Both the position numbers and the translations under genes were made by a program. The notes under the pieces are model-generated. The model searched no databases and was not told the origin of the DNA. It saw nothing but the letters and a program-made list of their open reading frames with translations. Positions 8,898 through 16,063 of a stretch of DNA of 16,063 bases are shown here, piece by piece (the first letter of the stretch is position 1; the number at the start of each line of letters is the position of its first letter). Origin of the DNA: Saccoglossus kowalevskii (taxonomy: Eukaryota; Hemichordata; Enteropneusta; Harrimaniidae); contig NW_003143834.1 of the NCBI RefSeq assembly GCF_000003605.2, positions 1 to 16,063 of the forward strand, read 5' to 3'.

Positions 8898-9983
8898 ACT
8901 CATCTGGACACACAAATGCTGTTCAGTTGGATGTTGACAGTAGAAAGTCAGATAACTATTAATTTAAGTTGTAAAAGCTTGTTCTGTGTCCTTGCAGCTT
9001 ATTGCAAACTTTAAGACGAACGATTTCCAAATAGTTCTAACCTCCCAACAAGTCCAAAGTTCACTCAAGATACCTGGTTACTTATTAATGCAAGTTAAAA
9101 ATTGTAACCTTCCACACAAAACATAGTGCCCCAGTCTCGTTGTAACCAGCCACTTTTCGGTCGTTTTTAAATCACAATTACGTAAATGATTTTTTAATAC
9201 AACCACAGTCCCAGGGACTGTCTCACAAAAGACAGCGCCAAGGGTTGTGGGCGTAAATTTTTAAACAAAATTTAGTACGATTGTTTAATATTACAAAAAA
9301 ACACATAAACGAACTCAATGGATACTATGCTACAGTGGTGGAGATGACTCATTTTTGTCATCTCACACTTACACATGGCTGCGACGACTAGTTTGATGAA
9401 ACGTGGAAGTCATAGCGATTTTCCACGGGTAAAATCACGGACAATAAAACAAGCGAAATTCAATACAAAAAGCTAGAAAATGTGTGCGGAGTGACGCGAT
9501 CTATGTTTTATGCATAATTGAATAAATATTGTTCACATTATTCGTGATGATGTTTTCCGGTGATCCGTGAAATTATAAAATTATTCCCTGTAAACGGTGT
9601 AAGTGCATTTCTATTTTCTGTGAATTGTGCATGAAATAGTGAAAATAGTGAAAAATACACCAGATCCATGGCCGGAACAACAATTGTGTATTTTGATAGC
9701 GTGTATAATAAATATAGACCTCATCTTGTTGAATAACCATTCTATTCTGTAGTGATATTATTATCATAAAGAACGTCCAAATATACATGTAAATTAATGT
9801 ATTTTAGGGCATATCTCAGGGATCATTTCATGAATTATTCAGCTTGCCTTCAACTCCCAGACAAAAATATGATAATTCTACCGAGTTAAAAAAAATATGC
9901 AGAAAAGTAACTGATATAATTGCAGATTTATTCAATATTTTGATTTGATACACATTTCATATATGAGTGAGAATTTAAAGCGC

Positions 9984-10124
9984 GGGGGGGGGGGGTCGTT
10001 TCCTGCGCACGCGCTGGATTTGAGTCCCAATCGAGGATAACAACACGCGCTAAAAACACAAAGGCTCATGTGTAGAAGCTTGTTTGTAAACAATGACACG
10101 CTATGGCCATCTGACGCATGCGCA
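9984..10124. promoter_or_regulatory. Candidate promoter: two NRF1-like sites
   Basis: TGCGCACGCGCT at 10004-10015 fits the NRF1 consensus YGCGCAYGCGCR at 11 of 12 positions. GACGCATGCGCA at 10113-10124 fits at 10 of 12. ATGGCCAT at 10103-10110, between them, contains a YY1-like core. The segment is CpG-rich against AT-rich surroundings and starts with a 12-base G run. Which gene it would serve, possibly the minus-strand glycosyltransferase, is inference. Confidence 0.35.
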
Positions 10125-10267
10125 GGTAACGACTCCCCGTTTTAAGTAATGCTAACAAGCAATATATGGTTGATGATTTTTTTTGATGTGCACTACAGTT
10201 TTGACACATAAACAATTCCCAAATTTAAACATTCTAATTCGCTTTACATGTATAAAGGCGGATAAAT

Positions 10268-10365
10268 GATAGTGTTACACCATGAAGTCGGTCTCGATGA
10301 TAGTGTTACACCATGAAGTCGGTCTCGATGATAGTGTTACACCATGAAGTCGGTCTCGATGATAG
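10268..10365. repeat. 31-bp tandem triplication
   Basis: Three identical 31-bp copies (starting 10268, 10299 and 10330; core GTTACACCATGAAGTCGG) plus a five-base partial copy. Identity between copies implies a recent expansion. 31 is not a multiple of three and no coding frame is implied. Confidence 0.95.
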
Positions 10366-11439
10366 GTAGAACATAATAATGCAGGGGTATATCGAATATA
10401 ATGCCATACATTTATGCGTAACATAAGTTATGTTATGTAAGTTATCGTAACTGTTTTAATTCATTTATATTGAAATACTAAATAACAATATACCTCGTAA
10501 CTTTTTTTATTGGTTACTTGCATAAGTGTCGTAAGTTTAATAACAATTAACAATAATTGTTTAATAACAGCAAGTCGGACAAAGGGCAATTAGAGAAAAC
10601 AAAAGGTCGTTTTACTTATCCATAAAATAGGTTATATGTACCACGTGCACTGGCGGATCCAGAATTTTGGTAAAAGGCGCACTCCTATTGACGTGGGTGG
10701 GGTTTGTCAATTGAGTTGTCCTTGTTTGCGGGCTGACGGGGGGGGGGGGCTGGCGCGCCTCTCCCTAAACCCGTGAGTGACGTGTGGCAATTGGCACACG
10801 ATTAATTATCAATCCGGCAACGTTACGTAAGTAATGATGCAATGCATCAGGTGCAGCCAACGAGCGATAAATTGAAATAGTCAATTCTCTGGGACAAAAT
10901 TTATTTTATTCATAAGTATATGAGTATAAAACATGTACCAGGTACACCCACGACCAACACAAGACGATTCAGACCCTCACCGCCCAAAGTCGGGTTTCAC
11001 AAATGCAATACGTGACTAAAATGCAAATTTCTCTGCCCAAAGTCGGTCTTCAAAATGATGGCACACGTGCATTTCAAAAATATAAAAAGTGTAAATCATT
11101 TTAGATAGAAATTTGATATTCTGAAATACTGCAATAGTAAAAATGTCACAGGAAATTATATTACAAATACATGTAACTGTGTTTTATTTCGCTGAATTAT
11201 GTTTTATGACGTATGAATAGCTAATATTATTCCACGTGATCACAACCCCCCTTCCCATCGAAATGTTGAACTTTCAAATCTTGACGAGACAACGTGAATT
11301 CTTATAACTAGCATACAGCCTATATTAGAAAAAGTAATTTTAGTACTTTACCCTTTAAATATACATTACTTTCATAATTATTTATTTATTTCATTTTTCC
11401 TCGTATATTTTTTTCCTGAAAATCTACGATCCTTGGAGT
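10366..11439. other. Intergenic stretch with no supported gene
   Basis: Holds a 17-base near-palindrome TAACATAAGTTATGTTA (10419-10435), a 12-base G run (10738-10749), and a short direct repeat GCCCAAAGTCGG (about 10984 and 11037). Single CACGTG sites lie at 10642, 11064 and 11233. No exon was recognised. Confidence 0.5.
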
Positions 11440-11448
11440 TTATAATGA

Positions 11449-11585
11449 CCAATCAAATGTTGTCACGTGATACACAATGTCGATTATACTCATAATTGCA
11501 TTACATAGTACTAGTACCGAAATGTCAGGGGGACGGAAGGGTGGAAAGCATGATGGGAAATACAAGGCTCGCGATCGGCCATCCA
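11449..11585. promoter_or_regulatory. Candidate promoter: CCAAT, E-box, ZNF143-like and YY1-like sites
   Basis: Within 140 bases: CCAAT at 11449-11453; CACGTGA at 11464; a minus-strand ZNF143/Staf-like site TTCCCATCATGCTTTCCA (11559-11542, 16 of 18 consensus positions); and a YY1-like GGCCATCC at 11578-11585. Such a combination is typical of broadly active animal promoters. It could serve a 5' non-coding exon of the GTPase gene or the minus-strand gene. No TATA box is evident. Confidence 0.4.
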
Positions 11586-12181
11586 TGCGAAATGTATTTA
11601 CACTGTGATCGATTTCAAGTATTACGTAATGAAAACACAATCAATGTATGGGTTAGGCATGTTTCGGTTATTTAGTTGTAGACAATTAACAAATTGGAAA
11701 CTCACACTTTGTTAATCTTTTCTTAATAATAATCATGCCCGTCTGTTATGAGGATGTAGTAGGAAATACTGTCTGTCAGTGATGCATAGGACTCATATAT
11801 GGCATGGGTCCCATGGATCATGGAGCTAAAAATAGAAAAAAAACATCTTTTTTAACTCTATACATGTTTATATAAAAATAAATATCACGTGACTATGTAC
11901 GTGACTGTGTACGTAATGTCTTTTGTTTATACTGTAAGAAAAATATTTGTCTTCACATCAGTGTCACAACAGCACAATACTGCTGATGCTGCGGCCGGTT
12001 TCGACAAGAATGAGAGCGAGCCTACGTCTCGCTGCGTGACCGAGTTAGATCGTTTCGGTGATGACGGCTAGTGGGCAGGTATTTAGGCACGTTTTGAGAC
12101 ATGTATGTATACGTTTCAGCAGTTATTTATGTTTAATAGCATTATCGATCAGTTTCTGGGTTTCTGACGCGGTCAATGTAC
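11586..12181. other. Upstream flank of the GTPase gene
   Basis: Contains a CACGTGAC site at 11886 followed by imperfect GTGACTRTGTAC repeats to about 11915. A 60-codon frame at 11889-12071 has no recognisable family signature and no evident link to the GTPase. 5' untranslated exons could be present but cannot be seen. Confidence 0.4.
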
Positions 12182-12185
12182 CAAT

Positions 12186-12228
12186 TGACGTCATTATGAC
12201 GTCATTGCTATTTGAAATGTCTACGTCA
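12186..12228. promoter_or_regulatory. Twin consensus CREs upstream of the Rit-like gene
   Basis: Two perfect TGACGTCA palindromes at 12186-12193 and 12197-12204 start 11 bases apart, about one helical turn, so dimers would sit on the same DNA face. A partial site ACGTCA follows at 12223-12228, and a CCAAT pentamer (12182-12186) abuts the first CRE. They end about 210 bases before the start codon. TGACGTCA is the CREB/ATF-type site, so control by cAMP or stress signalling is a reasonable inference. Confidence 0.55.
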
Positions 12229-12411
12229 CCATAAATCCCGACTTGTAAACAGCACCACCACGCGTTGACCTTTAGATTTAGGCGGAGTTTGGCTGCATTT
12301 GTACAGTATTCTTAGCGATACAATGAGACAAAAATAGCTACTACGCTAAGATTTTACGCAGTTTGCACCTAACAAGCTTTGACTGGAACACCGCTAACAA
12401 TCAGACACCGC

Positions 12412-12493
12412 ATGGAGATCCAGACAACGACGCGAGGTGGCATGCGGGTTTACAAAATTGTGCTGCTTGGCCAGGGAGGCGTCGGAAAAAGTG
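12412..12493 (+). CDS. Rit/Ric-like Ras GTPase, first coding exon
   Basis: This exon encodes 27 residues plus one base: a short N-terminal extension, then YKIVLLGQGGVGKS with the complete P-loop (G1, GxxxxGKS) that binds the phosphates of GTP. The ATG at 12412 is the first in-frame Met after an in-frame TAA at 12370-12372. A second Met at 12442 has a better -3 base (G) and could also start. The donor G|GTGAGC at 12494 is strong and gives phase 1, so GKS is followed by Ala across the junction. RVYKIV.LG.GGVGKSA closely resembles Drosophila Ric and vertebrate RIT1/RIT2. A similar N-terminal extension and the lack of an obvious upstream coding exon fit this family. The open frame past 12493 is intron read-through. 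Confidence 0.85.
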
Positions 12494-13597
12494 GTGAGCA
12501 TAACTATTCGTTTTTTTGCAGAACGTTTAATGTTCATGCTGGCAGTATCGTTCAAATTTGTGATATAAATAGCATTATTCACTTCTATCTGTGGGTATAT
12601 AATCTTAAAAACCTGGACTTCAGTGATAAACATAGGATTAGTGGCAAGTGTGTGGTGCCTGGGCAGTTTTATTTTGACAATGTAGCGAGTGTTTTGTTGT
12701 CGCGATTAACAGACAGCTCGGGTGACGGCGTTTGTTCTATGCTATATGTGTTTTTTGCAAAGCAGACTGCGATGTGATTTTTATTAGACAGTCGCTGTGT
12801 TTAGGAAATAGTTTTCCTCCTACTGCCACGTCTGGATGACGCGTTCAGTGGCTGTTGTAGTTCCGTCCTATAACGCGCATTTGTTAATAGGATGTGCATT
12901 GAGTTGGGGTTAACGAACGAAAAACACTCAATTCATGACCTTGTACGCTGCGTTGTTGCCGCATTCCGATCTACTGTAGTCATGGACCTTTTTTTTATTT
13001 ACTCCAGGATATTACTAAAACAAAAATCCCAGTTTTGAGTTTAGACAAATCACATAATACTAGATTTCAGTTCTGTGATTGTACTATCATAATTTCTGAG
13101 CATGGCTGGCTGTGGCAAAGAATTGGCTTTATGCCAATCTCGTCCAGGGTGGTGTTATTTCTTGAGTGTCATAACATTGAACGTAACCTTGACATCAGGA
13201 ATGTAAACAAAAGGGTAATAATGACATGAATATTAATTATGAAACTTTACTGTATGCAGGTGCCAATGCATATTTCTTATGTTCGGTGTACGATTAGTCA
13301 GGACTCAGTTTTAGTGTACCATGGGTACATGGGTGTGGTGCTTTTTATTTATTGTTATTTTTTTAAAACTTTTGTTTATTTACTCTAAACTCAAAATGAT
13401 TAACCTTTTCACCACCAGTTACTAGTATCTCTCTTTTCATCACAAATTCACAAAATAGTTCTGTTTATAGTCTGCACTATCCTTCAGAAGATTGGGACAA
13501 AATTAGTCAAAAAGAATACCGGTAAAAACTGACAATTGACTCAAATTTTGTATGTTGGCTCCAAAATTCGGGTTCATTTTCCAGAAATATTGAAGAA
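12494..13597 (+). other. Intron 1 of the Rit-like gene, 5' part
   Basis: A phase-1 intron runs 12494-14876. This part has no recognised element. The frame of exon 1 stays open to 12777 by chance and shows no Ras G2 sequence, confirming that it is not coding. Confidence 0.7.
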
Positions 13598-13809
13598 TAC
13601 TGTAAAGGGGGTAATTATTCACTGGGTTTTAATTTAGCTTATTTCGCTGACTGGAAAATGCGCTAAATTAAAACACAGTAAATATGTAAAATTCAGCATA
13701 GAACACATTATCTAAATGACAAAACCGTGAGTTTAAAACCCACTGAATATGCCTGAAATGGTAAATCAGTGAAATTTAAACCCAGTGAAAACTAGTCATT
13801 TTTACAGTA
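13598..13809. mobile_element. 212-bp MITE with imperfect long terminal inverted repeats, TA ends
   Basis: The ends TACTGTAAA and TTTACAGTA are inverted. Comparing the first 38 bases with the reverse complement of the last 38 gives about 29 matches, including TTCACTGGGTTT. TA at both edges fits a Tc1/mariner-type target duplication. Inside, GTTTTAATTTAGC (13626-13638) pairs perfectly with 13662-13674, and ACAGTA near 13675-13680 suggests a nested sub-palindrome. It has no coding capacity, so it is non-autonomous. Confidence 0.7.
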
Positions 13810-13948
13810 TGTAAAAAAAAACTGCTACATCCATGATGGTTTGGAGAATTACTTACTCCAATATTAGATTAAACATGAATCAAATTTGCCCAGTTACCTA
13901 CCGGTAGGTTAGTTGTGTTTGTACAGAAAAGTACAATTTGAATATTAG
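13810..13948. other. Intron sequence between two MITEs
   Basis: Contains a perfect 14-bp palindrome ACCTACCGGTAGGT at 13896-13909. Otherwise featureless. Confidence 0.6.
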
Positions 13949-14160
13949 TACTGTAAAATACTTTATTTTTGTTTAGAATTAATTGTTGCTATTTTCACTG
14001 AAGGCACGATTCAGTTAATATAAAATCCAGCGAATACATCTATTTTCCTATATTTTACATTTGACTCATCAAAAACCAGTGAGAATAAATTCCGTACAAA
14101 ACACCCAAAAAGTCTTTTTAGCAAAAATTAATTCAAGCTAAAATAAAGTGTTTCACAGTA
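13949..14160. mobile_element. Second 212-bp MITE with long terminal inverted repeats, TA ends
   Basis: The left end TACTGTAAAATACTTTATTT, followed about 10 bases later by GAATTAATTGTTGCTA, is mirrored on the right by the reverse complement TACTGTGAAACACTTTATTT, then GAATTAATTTTTGCTA. This gives about 42-base inverted repeats with few differences. Length and termini match the element at 13598 though the interiors differ, so both probably belong to one mariner-like MITE superfamily. Confidence 0.7.
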
Positions 14161-14876
14161 GTTATGCATGACAAGATTTATTGTAGTGAAGAAAAATTGT
14201 AATAAATGCTGCAATACGAAAGATACAATTCAATATAACTCACTAATGCTGTAACTTTCAGATTTAATTATTTGCCCAAGCTACCCAGAATTGACAGTGC
14301 TTTCAACTAAGTTGTGCCAATAGTATAACTTTAATAAACTTGGTTTTTCGATTGTCAGTTAATTCATTGCAATCATCAGATTATGCAGCATCATCAGTTT
14401 CTGGTTGTGTTTTTCTGACACCATGGTGTTTGTGATTTCAGACAAAATTTTAGCATCACTGGCACTGCATGTCATAGGACCCCCCAAAAATGTTCAGTGC
14501 TACAAAATGTTATGATTTTTCTGCTTTCGCTGCTAAATAGATAAAATATATAAAATTATAGTTTTATTTACATTAAAGCATGACCTACAGGTCTTTCTTC
14601 TCAGTTTCAGTTCTGTCATATCTCTACTATGTATTCGATTCACAGTCGAGACACCCCACCACTTTTTCTTTGTTTATTTAGCAGTCACTTGATGTAATTA
14701 ATATTGACATTAGTGTTATCATAATTTTTGGATATAGTGTTGCAAGGACTACAACAACATGTAAAAATTGTTAGTTATTAATCATTATTATAATTTTTAT
14801 CAAGCTTTTTCTGTTTTGCCCAACGAAAGTCTACAGTTTACTACATCCTTAATATTAATGTGTTTTTTTTTTGTAG
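14161..14876 (+). other. Intron 1 of the Rit-like gene, 3' part
   Basis: AT-rich sequence ending in a polypyrimidine tract (TGTTTTTTTTTTGTAG) that forms the acceptor at 14876. No element was recognised. Confidence 0.65.
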
Positions 14877-14933
14877 CCCTGACCATGCAGTTTGTCACAC
14901 ATAGTTTTATAGACTATCACGATCCAACAATTG
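14877..14933 (+). CDS. Rit/Ric-like Ras GTPase, second coding exon
   Basis: A 57-base exon bounded by a strong acceptor (TTTTTTTTTTGTAG) and a strong donor (ATTG|GTAAGT), phase 1 to phase 1. With the split Ala codon it reads A-LTMQFVTHSFIDYHDPTI and leaves a G to start the expected Glu codon. HDPTI(E) is the switch I/effector motif in the form typical of Rit/Ric, where Ras has YDPTIE. The Thr binds Mg2+ and GTP gamma-phosphate in this fold. Joining to exon 1 places GKSA-LTMQF without a gap, exactly the family pattern. The remaining exons (switch II DTAGQ, NKxD, SA) are not present before the right edge. The protein is expected to act as a membrane-associated signalling switch. Confidence 0.9.
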
Positions 14934-15027
14934 GTAAGTAAAACATGTGGTACATGTTTCATTTCAGCTGCCAATATGGTTTCTGTATACATTGTATCTC
15001 TGTATAATGACATTTGGAATGCTTTTT

Positions 15028-15556
15028 AGCTCCGCTGTCGACTTTGTCGAGCGGAGCTTATCATATGAGTGATTGTCCGTCATCGTCCGTGTTAATGTTT
15101 TACTTTTTCGACTTCTTCTTGAAAACTATAAGCCTGAATGCTTTGATACTTGGTGTATATGTACCTTGGGTAGACCTCTCTTAGGTTTGTTCATTTCATG
15201 TTGATATCTTCAGTTCTCTAATTTTGGTGAATATTTTTGGTAAAAAGTGATATTTTCGACTTCTTGTTAAAAACCGCAAGTCCAATTGCTTTGATATTAC
15301 ATATATAGGTACTACATGTGGACCTCTCTCAGATTTGTTCATTTTGCAATGATATCTTCAATTCTCTAATTTTGGTGAATATTTTTGTCATTTTTGGTAA
15401 AAAGTGATATTTTCGACTTCTTGTTGAAAACAAGAAAATCCCATTGCTTTGATACTTTACATAATGTTCATTTTCTAATGATATCTTCTGTTCTTTAATT
15501 GAAATGTGCATTGCTAACAGCGTAGCTATCTCAGCCGACCGGCTGTTTGTTGAGAT
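15028..15556. repeat. Composite dispersed repeat with end hairpins and three ~150-bp tandem units
   Basis: The left end has a hairpin, AGCTCCGC (15028-15035) with GCGGAGCT (15051-15058), plus an inner TCGAC/GTCGA stem and a TTT loop. Three related units follow, each starting with TTTTCGACTTCTTSTT (near 15105, 15253 and 15410) and containing TTTGATA, GACCTCTC, TTGTTCATTT, TGATATCTTC and TCTAATTTTGGTGAATATTT; the third is shortened. The right end has AGCCGACCGGCT (15533-15544), a small hairpin. The architecture suggests a non-autonomous element common in marine invertebrates, but I cannot assign a class. It lies in intron 2 of the Rit-like gene. Confidence 0.6.
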
Positions 15557-16063
15557 TTCTGCAGTGATGTAAGTTCTCTCCACGAGATCTGAAAAATGAG
15601 ATGAAAGTCCACAAGTGCAACACATACTTTGGACCCCAACACCCACTTCATAAGTTCATATAAATATGTACAACATGTACTATCATTAGGGACCCCCCAT
15701 CTCCAACTAGGCAATATTACAACATGAACCACCCCTCCTCTATCAAGGATTAACTCCTCATATGGGATGACCCCCTCCCCCCAAATGTTGTGTAATGGTT
15801 CTGATAACAGCATATTTTTTTTTTTTTTAAACTTATCACAATACTGATAAGGCAAGGAAAAAAAAAGGCAGAAATCTCAGCATGTGCTAACATTTGTCAT
15901 TCTTCAAGTTTAGAGAGGAATTACAGCATTTGTGTTCATGTTAGCTGGGACCCATTTCGAGACCCTTTTGACACCCACTCAGCTCATGCTGAAATCACGT
16001 CCTCAATTTTCGATGTTAGTTGCCCAAAAGCTGGTAGATGACTTCATGTTGAACATTCATTAA
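15557..16063. other. Intron 2 continuation, nothing recognised
   Basis: Short C-rich and T-rich runs (for example CCCCCTCCCCCC near 15770 and T runs near 15820). Minus-strand frames here are unsupported. The next Rit-like exon was not found. Confidence 0.5.

Larger units (their letters stand above)
7758..9980. other. Upstream intron or 5' flank of the minus-strand gene, no exon found
   Basis: Apart from the fold-back at 7867-7924 and the CACGTG pair near 8880 there is no supported feature. Short hairpins occur at 9208-9224 (ACAGTCCC/GGGACTGT, one-base spacer) and 9341-9364 (GAGATGAC/GTCATCTC). The stretch 9127-9250, beginning with CCCAGTCTCGTTGTAACC, looks like a dispersed repeat. One or more 5' exons of the glycosyltransferase probably lie here or further right, but none could be supported. 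Confidence 0.4.

Noticed and set aside
11440-11640. 66-codon minus-strand frame as a signal-anchor exon of the glycosyltransferase
   Set aside because: Only mildly hydrophobic and no convincing donor to join the acceptor at 7758.
12494-12777. Continuation of the GTPase first exon
   Set aside because: Strong donor G|GTGAGC and the correct Ras sequence resumes at 14877; the read-through contains no G2 motif.

Overview
The window looks like nuclear DNA from a bilaterian animal, most likely a marine invertebrate (mollusc, brachiopod, lancelet or hemichordate type). The reasons are split coding exons with GT-AG introns and matched phases, AT-rich non-coding DNA, several minisatellites, small TA-flanked MITEs, and a Rit/Ric-type Ras GTPase, a family restricted to animals. 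I cannot name the species. No bacterial operons, rRNA, tRNA or CRISPR are visible.

Two genes can be supported, pointing away from each other. On the minus strand, three consecutive exons (7757-7147, 5839-5749, 5534-5399) join with matching phases (2, then 0, leaving phase 1). They give about 279 residues of a GT-B glycosyltransferase resembling the GDP-fucose O-fucosyltransferase group: an N-terminal GPQNNYHR segment, an FD..L motif, an LHWRN (HxR) motif, then IQCLYVAFPP and DNYVISLVEQEIAM. The 5' exon(s) to the right of 7757 and the last 3' exon were not found. On the plus strand, the first two coding exons of a Rit/Ric small GTPase (12412-12493 and 14877-14933) carry the P-loop GQGGVGKS and the Rit-type effector HDPTI, split by a phase-1 intron directly after GKS. 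The rest of that gene lies beyond the right edge.

Layout: 1-629 is a degenerate 21-bp minisatellite; 885-1061 is a second, unrelated 21-bp minisatellite with palindromic units; 2125-2263 is (TTTA)n. 2264-5398 has no gene I can support. 5399-7757 holds the glycosyltransferase exons, and its first visible intron contains a third 21-bp array of 26 almost identical units (5981-6526). 7867-7924 is a fold-back palindrome flanked by 8-bp direct repeats. 8000-12400 is the region between the divergent genes; it has clusters of promoter-like sites (paired CACGTG boxes, NRF1-like sites, a ZNF143/Staf-like site with CCAAT, and twin CREs just upstream of the GTPase). 12494-14876 is GTPase intron 1, with two 212-bp MITEs. 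15028-15556 is a composite repeat in intron 2 with terminal hairpins and three tandem ~150-bp units.

The most striking features are three unrelated tandem arrays that share a 21-bp period, and the extreme homogeneity and CpG density of the intronic one. Its long reading frames are a by-product of the period being divisible by three, not genes. I see no clear evidence of a new multi-gene system.
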